Of a stretch of DNA of 64,000 nucleotides, positions 35,672 to 46,798 are shown one piece after another (within the stretch, counting starts at the first letter, position 1; each line of letters opens with the position of its first letter). Source of the DNA: Manihot esculenta (lineage: Eukaryota > Streptophyta > Magnoliopsida > Malpighiales > Euphorbiaceae); NCBI RefSeq assembly GCF_001659605.2, contig NC_035166.2:17935279-17999278 (forward strand). Direction: 5' to 3'. The position numbers and the translations under genes are program-made. Below the pieces are notes generated by a model, which had not been told where the DNA came from, did no database searches, and saw only the letters and a program-made list of their open reading frames with translations.

Positions 35672-37815
35672 TGTAACAATCCGAAAATCGGACCGCTACC
35701 GGCGCTAGGATTCAGATCGACTTAAGGTCGCCGGAACCCGTAGCAAGCCTACTATGCATCCTGTGTACCTGATAAAATCCCATACATGATCATACATTTT
35801 CATAAAAAATTAAACTTTTCATCTATCAAGCTTGACCTGTGCATGCATCATAACTGTATACATAAAAACCCCATACCAGAGCCCTCATCAAATGCTCCAG
35901 TATGGTCAACATCTCATACATCAAGCTTGGTTCATCATATCTCATCATTAAAATCTTTTACATAAAGATCATGTACAATAACAAAACATAAACTAGGGCA
36001 AAGCACAAATCTAATCCATTACATATTACATGTCCACTACCATTCTATTACATAAACATATACCCTCTACCTTGTCGACTTCCTGTGCTATCTCTGATCC
36101 TGCAAACCTGGGGGTTAGGGGAAAAGGGTAAGCTACAAGAGCCTAGTGAGCAAAACCATAAAAACAGTTTAATAAACATATGCTTTCATGAAATGCACCA
36201 CAACGCAAACAATTCACATCAAGGATGGACTTGTCACCAGTAACCCTCTACATAATCCAATGTGCCCGGCCCACAACGGGAGCTCCTCAGGACTTTCGCT
36301 TAACATAACATAACATATCCAACTGTGCCAGGGGCGTAGAATGGACCTCGACCTGGACTTTCTCTTACATCATGCCAGGGGCGTAGAATGGGCCTCGACC
36401 TGGAATTCCATATCATATCATATAATAACATATCGAGGGCTAGTGGATCATCCAATATCCATCCACATCAATAGCAAATAATACAATGCATCATATTCGA
36501 GAATTCTAATGCAAGAACCTAATACATAAATATGGTATTCGTGATGCATGAACATGCTTAAAGTTTGATTGCTTTAAAAATAAGAGAGTTCTGTTCTACT
36601 CACCTCTGGCTGATGCTTAACTGACTCTGAAGCAGCTAACTCACTGCTGGTCTCTTTGGTCTCTCAGGTCCGATCCTACACAGGTGGAAGCAAATGAGGG
36701 ACCAAACATACTCTATAAGGACTCTAAACATCTCCCCAAAAATCCCCTAAAACATCATAAAACATGTACACAAAACAAGCAAAGGAAGGCTGGGCAGGGG
36801 ACTTTCGGCAGCAGGTTCGGCGGCCGAAGGTCCCTACAGATCCAAAAGTCAGGCACTTTCAAGGGCAAGGTTCGGCGGCCGAAAGCCTTCACAGACCCGA
36901 AAGTCACTAACCTTCGGGGGCAGGTTCGGCGGCCGAAACTCCCCTCCAGAGCTGAAAGTCCATTCTTTCGGGGGCGAGTTTAGGCGGCCAAAGCTGCCTC
37001 CTCTAGCAGGTTCGGCAGCCGAACTTGGGTCTTTCTGAGTGACAGAACCCGATTCTGCCATTATGCCCAAGCCACCAAAACTTTCCAAACTCACCCTCAA
37101 CTATTCTAAACATGCATACACACTTATTCAAGCATAAAGGGGCATAAAACTAGGCTAAACCTCAACAAACAACACATAGAAGTATACAATCATTTTCAAA
37201 CTCACATAAACCCTAACATTTTAAAACTAGCCAAAACATGCATCATAAACCCTTAACCCTTCATAAAACTCATTCAAAACATAAGGAAAGGCAATGATCT
37301 ACACTTACCTCGTGGAGATCGAAAGTAGGTGCGACCCAAACTTGGAGTTGAGGAGAAAAGGGTCTCCAAAGGTCTCCAAGCTTCAAAACTTTAGATTGAG
37401 CTTAAAATCTTCAAAACAAGGTAAAAACTTATCAAGATTTTGAAGGACTTGAAGAAAACAACCAAAATCAACCATGGAAGGGCAAAAACACACCTTTGCC
37501 CGAAATGGAGAGAGAAAACTCTCCCATTTTTGGACAGGGGGCCTTTTATAGGTGGCTGGCCAGACCACCTTCGGGGGCCAAAAGAGCTTCCGAAACCTCA
37601 CCATGTTTGGCGGCCGAACCTGGGCTTTTCCTTCCAAGGCATTTTCTTTCAAAACTCAATTCTTTCTTTCTTAAAACCTCAAAAACATGTAAAAACATTT
37701 TAGAAAAGCTTTATTTTCACCCTTCTAAGGGATTCCGACCTCGAGATTTTGGATTCCAATAGAGATTTTGCCGGAAAGTTGGAATTCCGACGCCGGATCT
37801 TAGCCGGGTGTTACA
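35672..37815 (-). repeat. Tek-A 5' LTR (intact)
   Basis: This LTR is 2,144 bp. It contains the uninterrupted version of the Tek-B insertion site (near 37085-37100), which proves where Tek-B landed. The minus strand has palindrome clusters at about 36805-37025 and near 37560-37620, and two minisatellite units at 36322-36400. The right edge TTACA abuts the AGTCG duplication. Confidence 0.95.
37542..37551 (-). promoter_or_regulatory. TATA box of Tek-A 5' LTR
   Basis: CTATAAAAGG on the minus strand, at the conserved place about 265 bp inside the LTR. Confidence 0.72.
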
Positions 37816-37820
37816 AGTCG

Positions 37821-38334
37821 GGTACGACCTAACGAGAACATGGCAAGGTTCCGACCATCAGTATAATGGTCGGCGCCTCTAACTCTCTCTGAGGTATTAA
37901 ATGTACGTGCGGAAAGGCCGCCCAGCCATGTGACACACCTGTCAAAGGTTATGGGCAAAATGGCACTGCGTTAATTACTCGACCACAGCTGCCTAACATA
38001 CACGCCATAACACACCACCATCCAATCTAATGGGACGTAAGGCAAGAAATTAGAGTTACAAATATCATTGAACTAACCTCTCTCGAGAGGTTCTCACTCT
38101 TAGAGACTGACTCACTAAAAGGTAATCTCTCTCTCCCAAAGAACTAGCTCCTCCCCTCTCTCAGGCTCTCAAAAGCTCTCTTTCTCTTTCTTAGAGACTA
38201 ACTCACCGAAAGTCAATCTATATCTCTCTCTCTAAAATACTCAATGTGGAACTCTCAAAATACATGCTCTCCAAAAATCCCTTTTAAATGCTTTATTATT
38301 ATTTATTTTCTTTTGATATTGATGAATTTGAGAT
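37821..38334. other. Spacer between Tek-A and NA-1, no gene
   Basis: This 514-bp stretch continues the host sequence interrupted by Tek-A. It contains a CT-rich part with an approximate direct repeat (words CTTAGAGACTGACTCAC near 38100 and CTTAGAGACTAACTCAC near 38192) and a CTCTCGAGAG palindrome near 38075. The CT-rich leader-like look and the TATATAAG just left of Tek-A suggest an old LTR of another family, but I see no clear ends. It finishes with GAGAT, the left target duplication of NA-1. Confidence 0.5.
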
Positions 38335-39144
38335 TGTAATGGCCCGGAAATTGGACCACTACCGGCGCTACGATCCAGATCGGCTTAAGGCCGCCGGGAC
38401 CCGTAGCAAGCCTAACATACATTCTATCACCTGGTCAAATCCCATACATGATCAAACATTAACATAAAATCTTAAACATCTGATGCATATACCGAGCTTG
38501 ACCTGTATGCTGCATAACTGGAAGCATAAAAGAATCCCATACTAGAGCCCTCAACAAATGCTCTAGCTAGGTCAACATAACATACATCAAGCTTGGATCA
38601 CATCTGATGAACCAAAACCTAACCTGTGCATGCATTAGAACCATGAGCATAAGACCTCCACTAGAGTCCTCATCAAATACTCAAGCGTGGTAAATATCAC
38701 ATGCCACAAGTTTGGTTCACACACAACTCAACATTAAAACATTACATACATCATGTACTAAAAAGGGACTAACCAAGCCTTAGGGCCAAGCACAATACTA
38801 ATCCATAAACATAACTCAACTTTACGTTACATTTCATTACATTATCTTGCAATACACTACATCAATTTTACAATACATGTCCACACTAAAACACTAATCT
38901 ATTACATAAGCATGACATTTACCCTTGACGTCTTCCTGGACTACCTCTGACCTGCAAACCTGGGGGTTAGGGGAAAGGGGTGAGCTAAAAAGCCCAGTGA
39001 GCAGAATAGAAAAATAATAATAAAACATGCTTTCATGGAATGCGTCACAGCACAAACATTACACATCACAGATGGACATGACCACCAAAACTCCCTCTGT
39101 CTGTAACATATCATGGTGCCCGGCCCTCAAAGGAGCTCCTCAGG
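38335..39144 (-). repeat. NA-1 3' LTR, outer part (split by Tek-F)
   Basis: On the plus strand it starts TGTAATGGCCCGGAAATTGG and aligns with 53286 onward in the partner LTR. It ends with TCAGG, the left Tek-F duplication, inside the first minisatellite word (GGAGCTCCTCAGG). Confidence 0.92.
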
Positions 39145-41456
39145 TGTAATACCCGGCTAGACTCCGGTATCGGAATTCCTACCGTCCGGTGGAATCTCGG
39201 ATGTCGGAGACCTCTAGAAGGGGTAAAACCATGTTTTCATAAAATGTTTTAATGTATTGATGCTTTTAAGTAAAAAGGAAAATGAGTTTTTGCATGAAAA
39301 CAACCTTGGAGGAAAACCCAGGTTCGGCCTCCGAACCTCAAGTTCGGCCGCCGAACATGCAGGCATTTCGGGTGTGCCTTAGGCCCGAAGGCATAAGTGA
39401 GGAAAGTCCAGGTTCGGCCGCCGAACATGGCATGCATGCGGAGGCACGTTCGGCCCCCGAACGTGGCCTGGCCAGCCACTATAAAAGGGTCCCTTAGCCG
39501 AAAATGGGCGAGTTTTTCTCCCCATTGTCGGCCAAGGTGAGCTCTCCGCCGCCCCTCACCAATCTTTGAGTTCTTCCTTCAAATCTTTCACGATTTTCAC
39601 AAGTTTTCATCTTGTTTTGAAGATTTTCAAGTTTTGAGCAAGTTTTGAGCTTGGAGACCCAAGGAAGTTGAAAATTTCCCATCTCCCATCTCCACGATTA
39701 GGTCGTCTCTCTCTCGATCTTCAAGAGGTAAGAGCCGATCTTAAGCTCATTGTATGTTTTAAGTAAGTTTTATGAAGATATATGGGGTAGAATGCATGTT
39801 TAGCTTATAGTTAGGTTTTTGAGTTTATGTTGTGTTTTGAACAATGTGGCTTGCCAATGCATGTTTGATGTGTTGTAGTGGGGCTTAGGATAGTTTGAAG
39901 CCCCTAGGAGCTGGTATGCTTGTGTATGTGTGTTGTAGAATAGGTTTGTGCATGTTTGAGAAGTTTTGGAGGCGTATATGCATAGAAGAGCTGAGTTTCT
40001 GCCACTAAGGGAGAAACCAGGTTCGGCAGCCGAAGGAACTTTCGGCCGCCGAACATGCTTGTGGAAGCAGCCTTCGGCTGCCAAAGCTTGCCCCCGAAAG
40101 GAGACTTTCGTCTCTGTCTGGAAGTTTCGGCCGCCGAAAGTGCCGCTGAACATGCATGAGTTTCGCCTCTGTCTGGGAGTTTCGGCCGCCGAAGGTGCCG
40201 CCAAACCTGCCTGACTTTCGGCTCTGGAGGGACTTTTGGCCGCCGAACCTGCCGCCGAAAGTGCCCTGTTCAGCCTTCCTTTGCATGATTCATGTGATTA
40301 TTTCATGATGTTCTAGGGGGTTTTTGGGGGATGTTTTTAGAGTTATGTTCTAGTTGTTTGGTCCCTCATTTGAGTCCACCTGTGTAGGTTCGGACCCGAG
40401 GAACTAAGGACCCCAGCAGTGAGTTCAGCTACTTCTGAGTCAGTAGAGCTAGCCAGAGGTGAGTGGAATAACTCTTATGCTTTTAAATAAATAAACCAGT
40501 TTTAGCATGATTCACGCATCATGAATGCCATGAGATATAATAGGGTGCTTGCATTAGAACTCACGAATATGTTGCATTGCATAATATGTTGATGATGCGG
40601 ATGAATGTTGAATGATCCTTTAGTCTTTATATGTTATGATATGATGATGATACGGTACGGAAGACCAGTGAGGCCCATTCTACGCCCCTGGCACCATGTA
40701 AGAGAAAGACCAGTGAGGCCCATTCTACGCCCCTGGCACAGTTGGAATGTCATGTTATGCTATGTTATGATTATGTAAGAGAAAGACCAGTGAGGCCCAT
40801 TCTACGCCTCTGGCACAGTTGGACCATGTAGAGGACTATTGGTGACAACTTCATCCTTGATGTGATTAGCTGTGATGTGATGCATTTCATGTTACCCTAT
40901 ATTTTAAATGTTTTATTATTCTGCTCACTGGACTCTTGTAGCTCACCCCTCTCCCTTAACCCCCAGGCTTGCAGGTACGGGCTAGACAGAGAAGTCAAGA
41001 AGAGTAAAGTCATAGGTTTGTAATAGATAGAAAGTGAACATGATAAATTGTAAGATGATGTAAAGTTGAATTGTCATGTTATGTGTAATGGCATTAAGGA
41101 TTAGAGATTGTGCTTGACCCTATATGTATGGTATCCCTTTTAATATATGATCTTAGATGTTTTGTAATGCTTATGTAAACCAACTCAACACATGTTATGC
41201 CACTCATTGGGGGCATTGATGAGGTCCCACAGAGGGGCCAATGTTTATGATTATGTTTATGTTCAGTGTATGCACAGGTTGAGTTGGTGTATGAGAGAAT
41301 GAATGAAAGAAAAGTTTTAATTTTTATGTATGTTGTTGATCATGTATGGGATTAAACAGGTTTACAGGTTACATGTCAGGCTTGCTACGGGTCCCGGCGG
41401 CCTTAAGCCGATCTGGATCCTAGCGCCGGTAGCGGTCCGATTTTCGGGTCGTTACA
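39145..41456 (+). repeat. Tek-F 5' LTR
   Basis: This LTR is 2,312 bp. Against its partner (46799) it lacks one palindrome unit near 39425 but keeps units near 40020-40060 that the partner lost, so both copies changed independently after insertion. It has three minisatellite units with GTGAGGCCCATTCTACGCC (40665-40815). Confidence 0.95.
39479..39488 (+). promoter_or_regulatory. TATA box of Tek-F 5' LTR
   Basis: CTATAAAAGG directly follows the upstream palindrome cluster. The partner box is at 47155-47164. Confidence 0.74.
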
Positions 41457-41459
41457 GAG

Positions 41460-41471
41460 TGGTATCAGAGC
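41460..41471 (+). promoter_or_regulatory. Tek-F primer binding site (initiator tRNA-Met)
   Basis: TGGTATCAGAGC, three bases after the 5' LTR. Confidence 0.9.
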
Positions 41472-41717
41472 CCTAGGTTTATGTGGTCGGACCTAGATTG
41501 TCGGGCTCATAGATGTTATAGAAGGTCAAGCACAATAGGGAGATGATGTCCACTAGGATAGGATGTGGAGTCATGTCTTGTATGGTGATGTGAAATGCCA
41601 TGATTATATACATGTGCATTAATGATATGTGATGTATGTGATGAGGGTTCATGTGTGCCCACATGAACCATATGATGCTAATGTTTGCTTGTTGTGTGCT
41701 GCCTTTCAGAAAATAGG

Positions 41718-44700
41718 ATGAGGGGAACTCGTCGATCTGCACGATTGACTAGAGTGCCACCTGAGGATGAGAGCATGGGCGCCCGTCCTCCTACATTGTC
41801 TAGGGCAATGTCTAGTAGGTCTAACAGAGAAAGAGCAGTAAGAGACCCTAGAAGGTCTCTGGATCTGGGTAGGAGCAGATCAGTGAGGGGAACAGTTCAG
41901 GGAGGAATGTCAGAAGACATGGGGGATGATATGGATGTAGAGCAGAGGAGGGATGGCAATCTGGGAGTTAGCATGTCAGAAGAGGGAATGGGAGAGTCCC
42001 AAGGAGGCACTCAGGCCTCGGGATTTGTTCAGCCACCCCACTACCCACACTTCTCACAAAATCCCGGGTATTCGATGGGAGGTACATCGGATTACCCTAG
42101 CTTCACCCCTTATCCCACACAGATGCCATACCCACCCTACTACCCACCATATTCACAATACCCAATGTATCCACCCCCACCTTACTATCCAAACCCAGCA
42201 AACCCTACCTCAGAAAATGTTGCACCACCTCCACCACCTACAGAACCAGCAGCCCCAGTTACTCAACCTTCTAGACCTAGCTCAGCCAGTGGGAGCAAGG
42301 TCAAGATGACCGACTACATGAAATTGGGTGCTCCTCAGTATGAAAAAGGGGATGACCCATTTGTGTATCTTGAAAGGGTTAAGGTGATCACAGATGAGAT
42401 TGGGGCTGATGACAGTAGAGCCATTCAGATGGCCGGGTTCACGCTTAAGTGCAAGAAGGCACGAGAGTGGTTCAAGAATTATGTGAACCCTAAAGTGGAC
42501 AACATGTCTTGGGAAGAGTTTGCAAATGAGTTTGCAGGATGGGCTTTCCCAGATAGTTCAAGGGAGCTGAAGATGATAGAGTTTGAGCAGTTGAGGCAGA
42601 CTGATGAGATGAGTGTAGAGGAGTTCACAGACAGATTCTTGGAGCTGTTGCCATTTGCAGGGCAAAATCTTGACTCGGACCAGAAAAGGTCAAGGAGGTA
42701 TATCATGAAACTCCACTCCAGATATTCCTCCTTGATCCAGTCAGCAGATAGGGAGAGCTTCTATGCCATAGTGGATATGGCCCAGAAAATGGAGGCCAGT
42801 GCCATCGTTCAGGGGACAGTTAAGCAGTCAGTGGCACAGCCTTCTAGTTCTAAGGCCCCAGGCTCTTCTTCTTTTAGTGCAGCAGCTTCAGGTAGCAAGA
42901 GGTGGAGCAGTACCACCAAGAAGTCGAAGAAGAACAAGTTTTGGAACAAGGTCAAGTCCAGTCTGGGACTAGGGAGTGGCTCGAGCTCTGGTGCGGATAA
43001 TGCAGTTTGCGTGAAGTGTAGTAGGCCACACAGGGGAGTTTACCGGGCTGGGACAACAGCCTGCTTCAGATGCGGGCAAGAGGGACACATGGCTCGGGAG
43101 TGTCCTAGTGCAGCTTTTGGAACACAGTCTCAGCAGACAGCTTCTGACAGTGTGGCTCAGCCAGCAGCTCCAGCCGTGACTCAGGCCAGTGGCAGAGGTA
43201 GAGGGAGAGGAGCAGCCTCTTCTTCAGCGGGTTTCAGAGGTGAAGGTCCATCAGCTCCAGCGCGGATCTTCACGATGACTCAACAGGAGGCAGATGCATC
43301 TAACACCGTGGTGGCAGGTAACTTAGTCATTGGTTGTTCAGATGTGTATGCCTTGATGGACCCTGGTGCATCTCATTCTTGTATTGCTCCGAGAGCCGTT
43401 GAGAGGTTGGGTCTGATGATCTCTGGGTTAGAGTGTCCTCTCCCAAGTGTGATCCATCAGTGGCAGAGTCAGTCTGCCAGTGCAGTCCAGTCTTCGTTGA
43501 GGGAAGATGCCTTTCCGCCGACCTTGTGGTTCTAGACTTGACAGATTTTGATGTAATTCTAGGGATGGACTGGTTATCTACCCATGGTGCTACCTTGGAC
43601 TGCAGGGACAAGGTAGTCAGGTTCAGAGGTCAGGATGGGTCAGAGGTTGTCTTCAGGGGAGACAGGAGGGGTACACCTAGAGGTCTGATATCAGCTCTTC
43701 AGGCTCGTAGGTTGCTTAAGAAGGGATGTTAGGGGTATTTGGCTCATGTGAGAGAGCTTAGCAGTCAGGTTAGAGAGCCCGCCTCGGTGCCAGTGGTTAG
43801 AGAGTTTCTAGACGTTTTCCTAGACGAGCTGCCAGGTTTACCACCTGCTAGGGAGATAGAGTTTGAGATAGAATTGATGCCTGGAACCCGACCGATCTGT
43901 ATCCCTCCCTACAGGATGGCTCCAGCCGAGTTGAAAGAATTGAAGGAACAGTTGCAAGAGCTGGTAGAAAAGGGTTTCATCCGACCGAGCACCTCACCTT
44001 GGGGTGCACCAGTTTTGTTTGTGAGAAAGAAGGATGGATCCCTTAGGCTTTGTATCGACTACAGGCAGTTGAACAAAGTCACTACCAAGAATAAGTACCC
44101 GTTGCCTAGGATCGACGATCTATTTGACCAGCTAGTCGGAGCAGGTTGTTTCTCCAAAATAGATCTGAGATTGGGGTACCATCAGCTAAGGATAAGGGAG
44201 GAGGATGTGCCGAAGACAGCCTTCAGGACCAGATATGGGCATTATGAGTTCCTTGTAATGCCGTTCGGGTTAACCAACGCCCCTGCAGCATTCATGGATC
44301 TCATGAATAGAGTGTTTAGCCAATACCTGGATCACTTTGTTATTGTCTTTATAGATAATATCTTAGTGTATTCCAGGAATGCAGAGAAGCATGCCCATCA
44401 TCTGAGGTTGGTTCTGCAGACCTTAAGGGAACATGGCTTGTATGCCAAGTTCTCTAAGTGTGAGTTCTGGCTGAGGAGCATCTCTATCTTGGGGCATGTG
44501 GTGTCAGAAAATGGAATCGAGGTAGACCCCAAGAAGGTAGAAGCGGTGGCTAACTGGCCTAGACCCACTTCAGTGACAGAAATCAGGAGTTTCTTGGGTT
44601 TGGCAGGTTACTACAGGAGGTTCGTTCAAGACTTCTCGAAAATAGCAGCTCCTCTGACCAGGTTAACCAGGAAGAATCAAAAGTTTGTGTGGACCGACCA

Positions 44701-46690
44701 GTGCGAAGAGAGTTTTGAAGAGCTTAAGAAGAGGTTGACTTCAGCACCAGTGTTAGCTCTGCCATCTAGTGATGAAGACTTTACAGTCTTTTGTGATGCG
44801 TCCCGTGTGGGACTGGATTGTGTACTAATGCAGAATGAGAGGGTGATTGCTTATGCTTCTAGACAGCTAAAGAAGCACGAGTTAAATTACCCCACACATG
44901 ACCTAGAGATGGCAGCAGTAATCTTTGCGCTCAAGATGTGGAGGCACTACCTCTATGGGGTAAAATGTGAGATCTTTATAGATCATAAGAGCCTGCAGTA
45001 CATCCTGAGTCAAAGAGATTTGAATTTGAGACAGAGGAGATGGGTAGAGCTGCTGAGTGACTATGATTGCAAGATTTAGTATCATTCGGGTAAGGCGAAT
45101 GTCGTGGCAGACGCCCTAAGCTGGAAGTCACTAGGCAGTCTATCCCACATTACGACAGAGAGGAGACCAGTGGTGAAGGAGTTTTACAAGCTCATTGATG
45201 AAGGTCTACAGTTGGAGTTGTCTGGTACAGGTGCTTTAGTAGCCCAGATGAGAGTGACACCTGTGTTTCTGGAGCAAGTGGCTCAGAAACAGCATGAGGA
45301 CCCAGTGTTAGTGAAGATTGCCAGGACTGTTCAGTCAGGCAAGGACAGTGAGTTCAGATTTGACAGTAAGGGGATCCTCCGCTATGGGTGTCGATTGTGT
45401 GTACCATATGACATAGGGCTAAAAGGAGACATTATGAGGGAGGCTCATAATGCAAGATACAGCGTTCACCCCGGGGCCACCAAGATGTATCAAGATCTGA
45501 GGAAAGTTTATTGGTGGCCAGCGATGAAGAAAGAAGTGGCACAGTTTGTGTCAGCCTGCGAAGTGTGTCAGAGGGTGAAGCTGGAACATCAGAAGCCGGC
45601 TGGAATGCTTAACCCGCTACCTATTCCAGAGTGGAAATGGGAGAATATAGCTATGGACTTCGTAGTGGGGTTACCGTCGACGTCCAACAGATTGGACTCC
45701 ATATGGGTGATTGTGGACAGACTCACCAAATCTGTTCACTTCATCCCTGTCAGGAGTGTCTATTATGTGGACAAGTTGGCGCAAGTGTATGTTGATGAGA
45801 TCGTCAGGCTGCATGGGGTTGCTGTTTCAATAGTGTCGGATAGAGGACCCCAGTTCACCTCCAGGTTTTGGCGAAGTCTGCAGAGTGCCATGGGTACCAG
45901 GTTGGATTTCAGTACTGCCTTCCACCCCCAGACTGATGGACAGTAAAAAAGGACCATCCAGACTATCGAGGATATGCTCAGAATGTGTGTGCTGGACTTT
46001 GGCGGTTCTTGGAGGCAGCATCTACATTTGGTGGAGTTTGCCTACAATAACAGCCATCATGCTAGCATCGGGATGGCTCCATATGAAGCTTTGTACGGAA
46101 GGAAGTGCATGTCACCTGTTTGCTGGGAGGAAGTTGGAGAGAAGGCCTTGGCAGGGCCTGAGCTAGTAGAGATTACCAGCAGGGTGGTACCCATAATCAG
46201 AGAAAGGATCAAGACTGCTGCAAGCAGACAGAAGAGTTATGCAGATATCCGCAGACGGCAAGTAGAGTTTCAGGAGGGGGATCTGGTATTGCTCAAGGTG
46301 TCTCCAATGAAAGGAGTGGTTCGATTCGGAAAGAAAGGTAAACTGGCTCCATGATACATCGGACCCTTTGAAGTCTGTCAAAAGATTGGAAATGTGTCGT
46401 ACAAGCTGGATTTACCTGCTTCAATAGAAAGAATCCATCCGGTTTTCCATGTTTCCATGTTGAGAAAGTTCGTGTCAGATCCGGGCAAGGTTCTTATTGA
46501 GCCTGATGTGGAGATCCAAGAAGATCTCACCTATGTTGAGCAGCCAATACGGATCCTAGACACCCAGATCAGGAAGCTGAGAAACAAGAAAATCCCGATG
46601 GTGAAAGTCCTTTGGAACCACCACAATATGGAAGAATGCACTTGGGAGACACGGGAGTCCATGCTCCAGCAATATCCTTATCTTTTCTAA
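41718..46690 (+). pseudogene. Tek-F gag-pol polyprotein, broken
   Basis: It starts at MRGTRRSARLT. Gag and the protease start are open to about 43440: PPYY at 42132-42143, the capsid-type domain without the TAG seen in Tek-B and D, knuckles CVKCSRPHRGVY (last Cys changed to Tyr) and [15 protein letters not shown], and protease MDPGASHSC. A 13-base deletion after GLECPL shifts the frame. Pol then runs in another frame with stops at 43728, 45077, 45944 and 46352. RT has FIDN instead of FIDD (44357). The integrase zinc finger (CEVCQ) and VSDRGPQF are intact, but DGQSER reads Q-stop-K-R, so the catalytic Glu is lost. The frame ends YPYLF-TAA with the usual chromodomain-like tail. Confidence 0.95.
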
Positions 46691-46762
46691 GGTTAGTTCC
46701 TTGTGAGTTTGATGTGCTTTGTATGTATAATATGTGTATGCCATGCTATGTGCTAGTTGAGG

Positions 46763-46797
46763 AACATTCGGGGATGAATGTTCTTAAGGGGGGGAGA
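46763..46797 (+). promoter_or_regulatory. Tek-F 3' hairpin and polypurine tract
   Basis: Arms AACATTCG / TGAATGTT (one mismatch) flank a GGGA loop, then AAGGGGGGGAGA one base before the 3' LTR. Confidence 0.85.
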
Positions 46798-46798
46798 A

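Larger units (their letters stand above)
3607..37815 (-). mobile_element. Tek-A: Tekay-like Ty3/gypsy retrotransposon, minus strand, heavily nested
   Basis: Both LTRs start TGTAA and end TTACA. The flanks are perfect 5-bp duplications AGTCG (3602-3606 and 37816-37820), so this is one insertion. Removing Tek-B and Tek-S with their duplications leaves about 9.67 kb, normal for the clade. On the minus strand the order is 5' LTR, Met primer site, gag-protease, RT-RNase H-integrase with chromodomain-like tail, polypurine tract, 3' LTR. It is the oldest of the left-hand stack because two others sit inside it. Its LTR begins TGTAACACCCGG, unlike the TGTAATACCCGG of the other copies, so it belongs to a separate subfamily. 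Confidence 0.95.
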
